Shown here: piece by piece, positions 21,901 to 34,648 of the stretch
Layout: the number at the start of each line of letters is the position of its first letter
How positions within the stretch are numbered: position 1 is the stretch's first letter
DNA from: Parietaria judaica
Lineage: Eukaryota; Streptophyta; Magnoliopsida; Rosales; Urticaceae
Assembly: GCA_954871525.1 (NCBI GenBank)
Contig: OX940865.1
Location: 10,926,606 to 10,990,605 of the forward strand
DNA length: 64,000 nt
Direction of reading: 5' to 3'
Made by a program: the position numbers and the translations under genes
Notes under the pieces: generated by a model
What the model was told of the DNA's origin: nothing
What the model saw: the letters and a program-made list of their open reading frames with translations, nothing else
The model's database searches: none

Positions 21901-24900
21901 CTTCCTGCTTCATCGATGAGATCAATAGCTTTATCTGGAAGATACCTATCAGCTATATATCTTGATGACAGATTCACTGCAGCACGTATCGCTTCGAGTG
22001 TGTATCTACACTTATGATGCTCCTCGTATTTATTGCACAGGCCTAAGAGTATCTCAACTGCATCATCCTGCCAGATTCGGTGATAATATTACATTGAACA
22101 TCTAATAATATTGTATATCGATAATACACAATCACGTCGTAACTCCAGTGATATTACAGACCTGGCTTGGTTCATGAATCCACACTGGCTGAAATCTTCG
22201 CGCTAATGCTTTGTCCTTTTCAAAATGTAGCCTGTATTCGTCTGCAGTTGTGGATGCAATACACTGAATACAATAAAGTTTTTTACTTAGCCCTGATAAA
22301 ATGCAAAGAAGCCAGTAAAAAACTGATACGACCCGAGATCTTCATCTTGTAATGGAAGCCATGATGGAAATACTCAAAACACACGACGAACACAAAATTG
22401 GAGAAAGAACCCTAGAGCTCAATTCCTTCTCAATTTGACTAGGTTTAAAGAATATCATTAAAGAGAACACAAACCCAATTATAGCTAGGTCCAAACTTAA
22501 TTACCATACTAAGAGAATTAGCCTAATAAAGCATAAAATTCCTAGGGTGTATGCCTAGTCATTCTCAGCCATCCTCATGGGCCAGCTGCTTGGTTTAGGC
22601 CTAAGGCTCGGGCCTCGGATTACCGGTCCCCCTATAGTAAGTCGTACCATATTTATGATCCGTTACAAAAACTAGCAGAAATCTGTAAACAAAAATATGT
22701 ACATCCATTAATGTCAATCTCCAATATATTCCCTTGCGATTTTGCTAAGCACCTTTAAATGGACAAAGATTGTGGCTAAAATATGGCTTCAGGTCATACT
22801 TATTCCGCAAGCACCACTTTTCTCCAAAATTTGATTGGCAAAAATCACATGAATTTTTGGTGCAGAGTGCCAAACTTTTAGCTACCAAGTCTAATTTTTT
22901 TAACTTCCAAGTCTTGAGCGTGATTAAATTAGAAAAGCAAGGACCGAGGAAAAACACTCACATGTAATTGACCCCTCCCAAGAGAAGGTTTTATTAAATT
23001 AGCAATATCAAGTCCAGAGCCTTTGTTTCCATTTCCAGCTGCACTGTATTCCGCAAGTAAATGCACTTCATCAATAAAAAGAATAACATCCCCTGCAAAA
23101 CACAAACATATCGAACTTAGAATACAATAGAAAGTCATTTCTATCAAAGCATTAAAAATTCATATAAATGAGCATTGACCTGCTTTTTGTATTTCGCTAA
23201 TCATCATCGTAACCCGCTTCTCCAATTCTCCTCTCTCCTTTGCCCCTGCCATTAATAGTGCCACATCCAAGGAGAGTACACGTTTCGACTGCAGGAATAT
23301 CATAAATTAAAAAAAAAAATCAACTAGATGTACATTCAAACTGAGAAAGTCACTAACCACAAGGAAAGCGGGAACTTCTTCCCGTGAAATTCTAGTGGCA
23401 AGTCCTTCAATAATTGCAGTTTTTCCAACACCGCTATGACCAAGAAGAATAGGGTTGTTTTTGGTTCTACGACAAAGTATCTGAACAATTCTCTGGACTT
23501 CGTTTTCTCGGCCAATGACAGGATCAAGACGTCCTTCACTAGCACGAGCAGTCAAATCCACACAGAATTGTGCCAACACACTTTTCTCTGGCAATTCGGG
23601 TTAAAGAAAAAGTCATTGCTCTCTGGCTAGTTATTAAGAGACCAAGCAGAGAATGATCAATAACATAAATACAATCCCGTCTTACCTTTTGTTTTTCCAC
23701 TGGATCTCGATTGTGAGGATTTGCTTGAAAACGATCTTTCACTCAATCCTTGGGTTGCAGATGAAACCGTTCCATCTTTGGCAAGCTCCCCTTGAAGTCT
23801 GGAGACTGCCACGGCCGCTAGTTGGTTTACTTTTACGCCTAATCTGAACCAAATAACATTTCTCGTATCAATTCCGACACTTTTCCATTAAACATTCGAT
23901 TTTGAAGTACATCAATAAAATCACCATGAACTTATATGCCAACAAAATGATAATCCGGGTTAGGCTTTCTCGGGCACAGTTCTACTATGAACCAAAGTTC
24001 TCAAAAGGAGGCTCCACCAATCTTCACCAAATCCAATCCCCGCTTCCTTTGAGAGAGATTAAGTATATTTTCTAAGATATGGCTTACCCTTTTAATTGCA
24101 ATCTAATGGGGCACACCGAGCCCGACATTTATAAATTCCGAATTGAATTAATAAAAGAGCTAAATGGAATTAACCAATTAACATATAGCTAATATTTAAT
24201 TATTCGGCATGTAACAAATTCCATGGGCAAAAAGAAGAGCTCCAACCCAATTCTACAAAAATGGAAGACCATTTTGACACTTCAAAGTTCAAATTCAAAG
24301 AAGATTCAAACTTTTTACTTGGCTATATGATACAAACTATATATACACTATAAGAAGGTCATTGCGGATTGCACCAGATTTCAAATAAATGCAAAGATCA
24401 AAGCTAAAAGAGAAAGAAAAAAAAAATCAAATTTGCTCCATGAATCATGAAGAAAAGTACCTCTGGAGAACCCTGGCGGCACTGCCGTCGTCGACGGAGA
24501 AGAGGCCCAGGGCTATGTGCTCCGGCGCGATGAAATTATAGCCTCTCGACCTCGAATACTCCACCGCAGCCTCCAGCACACGCTTCGTGCTTATAGAGAA
24601 CGGCACCTGCGAGGAATTCGAATCCGAATCGGAGTTTCCACCGGCTCCAGCTATCCGTTCGTTCCAGATGGCACGGACGGCGAGGCGCGCCTGGTCAACG
24701 GTGACCCCAGAGCCGAGGAAGCCGCCGCTCCTGTCCTCGGCGATGAGGCCGAGCAAGAGGTGCTGCGTGAACACCACGTCGCTGCCGAGAGACTTCGCCT
24801 CTCTCTGCGAGAAGACCACCGCCTTGATCGCCCGCTCCGTGAACCGCTCGAACACCGCCGAGACTCGCCTCCTCGCTCTCCCCCTCCCTCTAATGGCGGC

Positions 24901-25083
24901 CTCGCTTGCGCGCGAAGCAAACTGACGGAAGGACTCCGCTTGAGAGGAGAGAGAAGAGAGATACGGAGTCGCCGGAATGGAGGCGAATCGGCGACGGAAA
25001 TGGGCGGTTTGAGTGGTGCGGGACGAGATCGGCGGAGGCAGCGAAGCCATGGAAGACGATGATAGCTTCATCGGCCAAGCCAT
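18903..25083 (-). CDS. CLPD: Chloroplast Clp chaperone ATPase ClpD (ERD1 type)
   Basis: Stromal AAA+ unfoldase of the Clp protease system. Twelve exons, in transcript order: 25083-24461, 23843-23686, 23587-23358, 23288-23180, 23092-22962, 22263-22162, 22067-21786, 21708-21611, 21096-20802, 20107-19874, 19793-19560, 19214-18903. All use GT-AG and keep phase, giving 935 residues (Arabidopsis ClpD is about 945). Residues 1 to about 75 are Ser/Arg-rich, fitting a plastid transit peptide. Next come the Clp N-domain ([20 protein letters not shown]), AAA1 with Walker A GHSGVGKT (310-317) and Walker B ILFIDE (377-382), a linker, and AAA2 with Walker A GPTGVGKT (656-663) and Walker B VLFDE (725-729). 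[12 protein letters not shown] shows the exon 8/9 join is right. ClpD is distinguished from ClpC by overall similarity, including the DYWQEI and MHEV region. Oddity: Walker A1 is GHS where GEA is usual. Confidence 0.95.
22325..22700. repeat. Dispersed repeat copy in ClpD intron 6
   Basis: Shares ordered blocks with 39240-39560: GATACGACCCGAGATCTTC, CCCTAGAGCTCAATTCC, TCTCAAT, GGCTCGGGCC and GTCGTACCAT. It is noncoding, possibly an LTR or LTR-derived fragment of a family dispersed in this genome; the class is not established. Confidence 0.5.
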
Positions 25084-25193
25084 ATTGGCGATTCGAACAA
25101 TCGCTTGGAAGCTCACGACAGTCAACACAACTCCATTTCAGCCTCGATCGAGAAGAAGAAGAAGAGAACTCGAAAAGGGAGGAACCTTCAGCT

Positions 25194-25214
25194 TATATAT
25201 ATATATATATATAT
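25194..25214. promoter_or_regulatory. (AT)n tract, possible TATA region of ClpD
   Basis: An uninterrupted TA-repeat about 110-130 bp upstream of the ClpD start codon. It is the only TATA-like sequence at a sensible distance, but as a dinucleotide repeat it is weak evidence. Confidence 0.4.
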
Positions 25215-26789
25215 GTATAGATATATTGGGTTGACAGTTTGGAAATGGAAGAGAAGCGAAAAGTGGAGTCCTTTCTTTCTTTCCTTCCAACTGAAAGGGA
25301 GAGAAAGCGAAAGGAAGGAAGGCAAAGAAAGAATAAACGGCTAACAAAGAAAGGCATATACTTTCAAGAAAGTGATACTAATGCCCCTCTATTCTGTATG
25401 AAGGTGCAATTAGCTCTCCAATTTTCAATTTTGGCAGAAATACTCTGTAAAAAAAATAATTGAAAAATATATATTAATCTGTTGGTAGTTTAAAAATAAT
25501 ATGGACATTTATGAGAAAAAAACTAAAGTTGATTGTCAAGTACAGGCGTGTATGTGTATGGGAAGTAGTCCAATTTGTAAACGGAAGAGTTGAGAATATT
25601 GCCAATTCCACCCTCGAAGGGAACTTAATTAAAATGGGAATAATATGATTACTTTAAGACGACACGCCACTGACTTTGGAACCGCCTTGACGTAGAAGAA
25701 GAAGAAGAAGAAGAAGAAGAAGAAATAGCATTTATATATATATACATACACACCCTTTTAGAAATAAATCATCGGTTGGCCCAAATCGGCAAATCCAAAA
25801 GAGAAAAATAAAAACTAATTATTGGAGCTGTTGAGCAATCGGTAGTTAGTTATACGTTTATCATATGAATGTTGCATCACCATAATTTATCAGCCACCAT
25901 TTAACAAGGACTCTCTTTCAACCCTGAACTTGCTTGTATTATATATAATCATGTAAATGTATTATGTATGTGGTCCGTCCGGAAATTTGTTTCCGGTTTG
26001 ACCGCTTTCCGCGCGACGGTCCAGACTTCTACATGTGATGTTAAAGCTTTCTTATTCTAGGGTTCTTGAAATTGGTAGAGAGGGAGCGAGGGTCAGGTCG
26101 GGTCACGTGGGTGTGAAGGCGCTGACCCGGGTTGGGTTGGTTGGGTCCTGTGCGTGGTGACCTTCATTGAGGAAGCGCAGGTCGGGTCACGTGGATAGCG
26201 AGCTTCGTCGGCATTGAGAAGAGGGAGAACACTTTGCGTTATGAGCAGCTTTCACTTACTAATTAGAGCTTCTAAGAGTGGAAGAGATAGAAAAGAGAAA
26301 ACCTGTAAGAACACATGAAATCCTTCGAGTTCAGGCTTTACTTCCCATTGCAATGGTCTATAAAACCTTTCTAAGACGATGCGTGTGTGACGTATAAGCC
26401 GTCAGTATACTAGCAAAAACCGGCAATGGGCTTTTTACTTCAATAATATGCAAATCAGAAAAGCTTCTTCATAAACGGCCGTTTATAGCTGTTACACCAG
26501 TTCCATAATCTCATAATTTTCCTCTTCTTATTGCAAGAAACCTCTCCATGCTCTTATTGAAGACCAATGAGACCAACAGAGGACAACGAAACTCCCTCGG
26601 TGTCTAAATAATAACGACAACCCTTTTGAAATCTTTGCGCAATTTTCCGATATCACCCACCAAAAGGAGCCGAAATGGAAGTCTTGCATGGAAGACTGAA
26701 GAAGCCTTGTAGATCTTTTCCCCACGTTTTTTTTTTCATCTTCTATAAATACTGCAAGTATCAAGGAAATATCTACTGCGGAAGCGGCT
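25215..26789. other. ClpD upstream region / TDP1-like 3' region
   Basis: Noncoding. It contains an (AAG)n microsatellite at about 25694-25725 and the G-box cluster near 26.03-26.2 kb, which is upstream of ClpD. The last few hundred bases are presumably the 3' flank of the minus-strand TDP1-like gene. Confidence 0.6.
26032..26194. promoter_or_regulatory. CATGTG and duplicated G-box cluster upstream of ClpD
   Basis: One CATGTG (26032-26037) and two perfect CACGTG G-boxes (26104-26109, 26188-26193). The G-boxes sit in two copies of a 16-bp direct repeat, AGGTCGGGTCACGTGG, starting at 26095 and 26179. The cluster is about 950-1110 bp upstream of the ClpD start. In Arabidopsis, ERD1/ClpD induction by drought depends on a MYC-like CATGTG site bound by NAC factors and on a ZF-HD site. 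The same kind of regulation here is inference. Confidence 0.45.
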
Positions 26790-29700
26790 CTAAGATGAGC
26801 CGATTTGATTCCAGAGCATATCGGCATAGGCCTTCTCATCTTCCTTCTCTTCTGCAACAAATTCAGACTCCTCGGCTACTTCGTCTTCCTCGGGAACTTC
26901 TTCTACTTCCACGAGATTTTGCCTCTCTATCTCATTAAGTGCAGCTAATACCTCCCTCACAGCCTTTGCTGTCGCAGGCCTATCTTTCGGGCCATACTTT
27001 GGTGCAGGAACAACATATGGAAGAACAATAGCGTCCAAGCCCGTGCCACTTTTACTGTCACCGCTCTTCATCTCCGTCTGTGGGAATGTGAAGAGAACTC
27101 CGAGTTCATAGTTGCAGACGTGAAGTCTTGGTTCTGAGGAGGAACCGTGGTTTCTTTCCTCGTTGTTTTTTGAACTGTTTGAGTTGGAAATTTCGCGTCC
27201 CCATGCAGCTGCACTAAAATTATGTGAGCCACAATAAACCCAACCAAAGGAAGATCCATTAGTTCTGGACTTGAAGCGTCTTTGGGCGACCTGCACAAGA
27301 CGTTTTTATTTATAAATATTACAAGCCTTTAAGAATGTGGTAAACATTGAAAAGGAGAAATAACTTTACTTTGATATGCATTGGATGGCCAACTCTGTTG
27401 TACGGATATGGAATTGCGTCGTGAAGTATGTCTACATTTCTCAATCTTTCCCAGGTTCTCTGCTCAGTAAAATTTGGTAAGGCAACTCATTAACAGGGCA
27501 AACTGATAATCATTAAAAACAATGAGCTCTTTATTAACAAATAAAACCTCGGTCTCTAATTTGAGAGTTCGACCGGAAAACTCCATAATTGATGTCTTCA
27601 CGGTAACCAAACAGTCAAAACATAAAGAAAAACTCTAATAAAAACACCTATTTACATATATGATTAGAAATCCTAATCCTATAATTATTGTAAGATACCT
27701 ATAATACCCTTAATAATAAAACACCTAAGAGACGTAATTAATTATTATATACAAGGTCGAACGATTATAAATATACGAAATCATAAGCCACATATATGTC
27801 TGCACATTCAGAATAAGTTAATATCATCAAGATCGGAAGGCAAACATTGACAAGATGATTTAAACAATTCATATATGAAACACTGAAGAATTGAAGTTGA
27901 TATTTGGAGAGGGTAAGAGCATTGCTCCACGTGCAAACCGTATTCAACTTGCAAATGGTTATTATCATCATAGTAGAGCATAGCATAAGAGATTTGTTAA
28001 TAGAAGCCGATGCCGTACCTCAGAGAAGCAAAGCACACGCCTTGAAGGCAAGACTCCGCCAACGGCATTTTGAACTCTGTTAATGGTTGGGAAGAGGATT
28101 CTAATGGAAGGATTTTTCATTTCTTGACCAGTATTCCAGCATCCCCACTGTCCAGAGAATCAATAGAAATAGCTTAATTATATACTAAATTCTATGTTCA
28201 AATTTAGGAATTAATTTTCTAATATTTTCACCAATCACATAAAAGCTTAAAATACATTCAATGAGTACTAATCACAAAAATCGGTACATATGACTCACAG
28301 GAAGGGCATAAACATAACAGCAATTAATTAAGGATTGACAAACTAAAGCTATACTTCAACATGCTTTTAAAGATCTGCACGACATCTCGGAGTTGCTAAA
28401 TTACCTCTGGATCAGACTCATCTGAGTCAAAGTGCAACGATGTTTTCCCTGCTGCGGCTGAAAATGACGCTAAAAATCTTGCATTGATTGAACCGATTGA
28501 GGATGCACCTTGAGAGAGACAAATCATCAGAAAAATTAATTTTAACAAAACGGCGAATGCGCAAAATTGGCTGTAATCCTTTTTTTTTTACAGGTAACTA
28601 TTGTGAAGACTATACATACCGTACATAAAATCGGACTGGAGTTCTTCAGGCCATTTATATTGAGCTAAAACCTGGTACAGATAGTTGCTACCATTAGAAC
28701 AGAACATACACACCGTTTATGAAATGCTTAGAAAACATTAATTCTAGTTGTCCATTTATCACCAATGTAACGATAAGTGTCTCTCGAGTACCTAATTTGA
28801 TGGGAATTTCCAGAGCTACATATATGGTAATATTGGGTACTTAACCCGTGATAAACAAACAACAGGATTATGCGAACTCTAAACACTACTTTATGGGTAC
28901 TTTACTTATGCCGCTAAATTAACATCTCTAAAACTGTAAGCTTCATAAGTAAATTGGATTGCTATTACCTCCTGCAATCTCCATATGCCTGTACACCTTT
29001 GAATTGCTGCAATCATGGAGCATATTGCAGCTACATGCTTGGATTCCATCATCTTGGCAATATCCTCAAAATTTGGTCCCTGGATAAACAATCATTATTG
29101 CTTCTTCCTACACTTCTTACATATTCTAAACAGACTAATGATTAAGATCAGTTCAGAAACCCACAAAATATCAGAGTTCCATACCTGTGACACATGTATC
29201 GACAGTGTAACTTTCTTGTTACTTCCACCTAAAGCAGCAGTCAGGGCTGTTTTCTGACAAACGTACGCCGAGAATCTGAAGAATCCAACATCCCATAGAG
29301 GAGAGACCCACTTTGCAACCATCCTAGGAAGAAAGCCAAGTTGAACACAATCTGGTGCAAAAGGATTATATTGGTTTAGATGCTAACTCACATAAAAAAA
29401 ATGATCAAGAGAATACTTTGATGTCTGTATTAGAAAATTATCAAGAGTCGCCCAACGGTGTTCAATAGAAAAAATCCCTAATCAAACACGTAGGCTAAAC
29501 CTATATCAGGCTTCTATACATGTGATTAAACACTCTCCCGTATTGACAATAAAATATAACAAATTACCCTACTTAAAAAAATACATAAGTACATATTTAA
29601 ATGAGATAGTAAAGGCTAACAGAAACCATGGAATGCCAAAAGCCCTACCCTCATTGTCTCACCATGCTCTTTTTCAGAGGTATATCTACTAGATGACCAT

Positions 29701-32489
29701 CAAATTTCCATGTTCATCGGCATAATATATGATTATACTTAACATCAAATTAATAAGTAAGCAGCTCAAAGAACACAAGACTTGAACTTACCTTCACAGG
29801 GAAACTCTACTGGGCTAGGGACAAAAATGCTCACAGCATTTTCATCTGCGGGAATACTCTTGTTTCTTTTCAAAATAACCTTTGAAAAACCATCTGTGTT
29901 CTTATTTGATTGCCTCATGAAAGATGCCAATTTCTTAAGTTGTAAACCATTGGAGTCTGCTGCTTTGTGGAAGAGGTAGCTTAGACCCACTACAGATGCT
30001 TCAACTGAGCCAAGGAAATTTCCGCTATATGATGCATCTCCCTAATCACATAATCGTAAGAAGATTTTTATAACTAAGAAAGTACCTGTACCAAAACGTC
30101 CGGCACAACACGAGGCAAAAACAACTAACCCAATCGGTCATCACCAAGACGATGATTACCGAAACTTTTTTCCATCAAAACACTGTATTGACAAAACATA
30201 ACATAGCCCCGACAGTGCCACTAAATTGGAATGGGCAGATTGGGGTTTCCTAATGTTGAGTTCATAATGAAATGATAAATGACTTTTTTACCCTTCCTTC
30301 TTTGGTACGTAAGTACGTAAACAAACTACTGACTTACCTGTAAGAAATGAATGGATGAAGATAAATTTGGAGGTCTATACGAATGGATTCCTGGAACTGA
30401 AGCAACTAAATCAGCTGTTGCTCTACTGAAGTCATACTTTGTCAACTCAACCATCCAATTAGCCTGACTGGGGACATCGATCAGAAGAGAAGCAATAAAT
30501 CCAGCCAGCTGGGAACAAAAATCGGATTTCGGTTCTTGATTTGGTTCCCGGTAGTGAATTTGACTAAAAAGCTGCATGTAATCAGGAGAGTTTCTGCGCG
30601 GGAAATCTTGCCACCAGATGGTGTTGGTCACATCATTCCACTGTAGTCAAATAAGTAAGAACATCAACTCCACCACCAAAATAACAGAAATAAAAGCAGG
30701 CACTTTATGACAAAAAATCGACAAGTTGGAAATAGATAGAATAATGTACAGAAACCTGACAACGTGAAAACCGACAATTATTAGAGTTATGCACTTGATT
30801 TTTCTATCAATTCATGTCATCCCATATTTAAAATTGAAAATGGCATTTCAGTAAAACGAGTCGAAAAGCTAGGAGAGGTTTCTCTAAGTTCTTCTAAAAC
30901 ATTTTACATATTTAATATATGCGGAGATTTCAAAGACATGTAAACATTCACATAACCACCATAAGATAAGTAAATCACCTGTTTCGGTACTAAATTTGCA
31001 GAAGTAACAATAACGCGAAGGAAATCATCTCTTTGTAAAACAAACAGTTTAGGATGATGGCAGCCGATGCCTTGTCTCTTCAAGTCTTTACCAAAAGCTA
31101 TATCCTCAGGAAACATGGGGTACCTAATAGAACAGACGAAAACAACGACTACGCCTCAATAGGGTTTTTTTAAGAATATAATCGTGACTTAAAATTTCAT
31201 TTTTTAGCTCAAATTGATAGAATAGATTGGAAGAATACTCACACTAAAACGAGGTTCGGAAAATCCGGGTAAGGCACAGAAATTCTTTTATCAGGGCTCG
31301 GGTTCCAGCATTGCTCGGTACTATGACAAGCAAGCGTCACGGGCAGATTCCGTGGAATATCACAGGACGAAAGAAACCTAGAGAAAAGCATATCCTTCAG
31401 AGCACACATATCTAATGAAATATAACCAATAAGAAAGAGATTAATTTGGTAAATGTACCATAAAATGTCACTAGTAAAAGTTGCAATGAACATTTGGGAA
31501 ATGCTTTCAACAGGATGAAGAAGCTCTAACAATGATGTATCGGTGGGTTGACTTGACGAGCAATCGTCCATAAAACCCAGACGATTCAGGTAAAACTTTT
31601 TCCCGGGCGGCTCGCAGATGCTGCCTCTACCACTTATTTTCTTCTTCACCACTCCATCAGCTACAGAACAATCGTTACCCGACTGATCAAAAACTGCTTC
31701 GTTTTGAGCATAATCAGCTCCAATTGCACTCTCCAAATGGGCAATGTCACCGCTTTTTGTGCACGGGCTATCTTCTGCACAAAATCTTGCTTGAATACAC
31801 GATACAGGGTCTTCACTTCGCAGAACATCTGCACAGAGACGCAGCAAGCGGTTTGCTCGGCTGATGGCATCTGCAGAGGTACAACCGTCTTCGACGTTGG
31901 AAGCGTAAACCCGTTTGTGTCCCTTCCGGCTCGATATTGATCCCTGCGACTGCGATTGAATCTGAGTCGTAGGTGATACAAACTTTTCCTCAAAAACGAT
32001 GCTTTCAACGAAAAAACCAATTCGAGCTTGCGAATTACAACATTTCCTATCCGGGCAGACGAGCAAAACCTCGTCCCCTGCGGACAACTCCACAGGCGAA
32101 CCGCCCCTCCTCAACCGAACGCCGTTGACAAACACTCCGTTCAGAGAAACCTTGAATTCCTTGAGATAGAGTTTACGAAGGAGAGGATCAAAGAGAACCT
32201 GGCAGTGGCGACTGCTGACACAGCGATGGCAGAAGAGAAAGTCGCAGCGGCGGGCGCTGCGGCCGATGGAATAATGACGGCGGGGACGGAGGCGGAGGGA
32301 GCGAATCGGAGAGGCGGTGGCCGCGGAGAGGAGAGGCTCGTCGAGATGCTTCAAATTCAGCAACGCCCTTTGGAACACAGCGAGGGTTCTTCTCTTTCCG
32401 CCATGGGAATCTCCCTCACAACTCCGTCTTCGTTTGCTGTGAAGCGAAGAACGAGGACACTGATCTTGTGGTGGATGAAGATCTTCCAT
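26790..32489 (-). CDS. FHA-domain tyrosyl-DNA phosphodiesterase (TDP1-beta type)
   Basis: Nuclear DNA-repair enzyme family that hydrolyses 3'-phosphotyrosyl bonds left by trapped topoisomerase I. Twelve exons, in transcript order: 32489-31459, 31377-31243, 31123-30979, 30640-30338, 30041-29792, 29351-29185, 29079-28969, 28671-28620, 28508-28405, 28147-28019, 27459-27370, 27290-26790. All join in phase to 1005 residues. Residues about 60-165 form an FHA domain (YSIGRS, SSRHC, NGVFVNGV). The first catalytic motif is HPK (His412, Lys414) followed by TSANLV. The second is HIK (His837, Lys839) followed by GSHN (860-863) and FSAAAWG. Both HxK-N sets of the phospholipase D fold are intact. The C-tail is Glu-rich. 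The FHA plus TDP1 arrangement matches the second plant TDP1 paralogue, which suggests recruitment to phosphothreonine-marked repair sites. The first in-frame ATG is at 32489; the frame is open further upstream without an ATG. Confidence 0.93.
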
Positions 32490-32696
32490 AAACGAATGAA
32501 ACCAACGAATTGGAGAAGAAGAAGAAGAATGATGAAATTTGAAAGAATCGAAGAATTTGAATTGAAATGGAAAGAAAGAATGCAATCAAAGCGAGAGAGA
32601 GAAGAGAAGCATGAGATATCCCCCAATTTGACGGTTCTTTGTGTTTTCCCTCCAAATCTCTCACTCAATTCGTCGGTTATTTTTTCAGACGACATG

Positions 32697-32706
32697 TTTA
32701 TTTATA
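32697..32706 (-). promoter_or_regulatory. TATA box of the TDP1-like gene
   Basis: TATAAATAAA on the minus strand, 208 bp upstream of the start codon; a good core match at a plausible distance. Confidence 0.55.
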
Positions 32707-34648
32707 CGTAAAAGGGTCAATTGCAACAAAAATATTTTATTTTTTTGGTTGAAGATGGAGGGCCGAAGTGAACTCGAATCCCGACTCAAGCAACACAAAA
32801 TAAGAACCGAAGCTTGATAATATAAATGAAAATATCACAATTTACGGACTAAATCAAAAAAGAAGAGAATTATCTAAACCTGAAGTTCTCTCTCGAACAA
32901 ATATCATTGTTTACAATAGAGGAAGAAAAATCTAGGTGCAAAGACCGTCAACGATGATTTAAATTTTGAGCACCGAAACTAGCTAATCAATAAGTTACTC
33001 TACTTTCTTGACGAAATAGAGTAGCCGATGCAATCCTATTTCCTTCGACATTCATTGACTCTAGTTTTTGTTTTTTATCAATATGTACACTCCTATGGTA
33101 CTCGTTACAACCAAGGTTCAACTTGCCGAATTTGCCGATAAATCGCTTGCTGTTTTAGATGGATTTATCGTTTGCTTGCTGATTAATCGAAGGAAAACTA
33201 ATAAACAATGTAGATTATTGTTACCAACACTTATCGAGGATTAGATGGATTTTCGACAATTATCGAGGATTATTGATGAAAAATCACTAAAATATTTTAA
33301 GAATATATTTACAAAGTTTATAATGTTGATAAAAGTCAAACATTAAAAATGCCAAATATAAAATCATTTCATACTCAAACATAGGTAAATAAAATATAGT
33401 TTCACTCTCACATATTTAAATACTCGAATAAAATCATCGGAAAGTGTAAAAATTCTTGAAAATTACCATACTTTTGTGATTTTCAAGATGTTTGCAGATT
33501 TTCCTTCTTTATAGGTTTTATTTCTTATCTTTTTTAGTATTTTGTTAGCTTAGTGCAATATTTTTAGTGGAAAACAAATTATAGTATTAAATATTATTTT
33601 TCTACTATAAGAAGATGATATTACTAAGATTTTATATTTTTCTTATTAAATCAGAATCCAAGTTATATATTCGTTTTTTTTAGGGAAACCGTTATTTCTT
33701 GAATGATTGACGGAGTTTTGTTTTTTCAGTTACGACTAGAGTAATAAAATACCCCGTCGTCGCATCCGTGACGCGATCGTGACGTGTTGATTCAGCTTCA
33801 TTTTATTGCTTCGAGCTTATCAAAATCATAATCATAACATCACAATATTAGGGTCAGATTATGCTTATAACATCACATTAACAACAAGACACGTAAAACA
33901 CAGTACATAACTCCGTGTAACAAATAAGTACTCACAAAATTACAACCCTGAACATCAATTTTTTTTAATTGTTTTTAGGGAAACATAAAAAATTAACTCA
34001 ATATAACTCATTACCTTTATTATCATCTTGTAGACATTCAGTAAGAACATATATCAAGTACAACATTTATCGAAATAAGGACTAATTTATTACAAATTAG
34101 TTAATTAAAATCACAATCACTACTACCCTAAAACTTTAGAGTACTTGAACCGTAATAGAAGAATCCTTGCCTCAACTTGCAGTTATTCCGGTTAAACTAC
34201 CATTTCTCTTTGCTGTCATTCTTGAGTTTTTCACTTCACGGAGTTCAATAATAACATTAGGCATGGTAGGCTTCTAAGTGTGTATAAAATGCGTCATGAA
34301 GTTGATGCGATCCGGTACCAAACTTAACCAACAAACGCAAATAGGCCAATTTATCTTCATTAAATAGAATCCGAATTACAAAAATAAACTCCGACCTTCC
34401 TTTCGAAGTACGGTCGGAGCTCTCCAAGATATTAGAGGGAAACAAAAGCCACAGCAATTATCCCTAGCCGCCAACTATAGGGAATAGAAACTTTATCCCT
34501 ATCTATTGCAAATTACTCAAAAGGCCCTAAGTTACGGAAATTTATAGGGATTAGGCCCTATAAGTTACGTCTCTATCAGACGTTCCGAATTTTTTCGGTG
34601 AAAAAGCTTAATGTTATCTGGGAAAACACTTAATGTGGGCTTACAGCT
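32707..34648. other. Intergenic spacer upstream of the TDP1-like gene
   Basis: AT-rich, with no recognisable ORF. Near 32710, GGGTCAATTGCAACAAAAATA resembles the MITE-type terminus near 11132. Bases about 33110-33300 hold degenerate ATCGATAAATCG-like repeats similar in style to 40500-40670. Confidence 0.5.
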
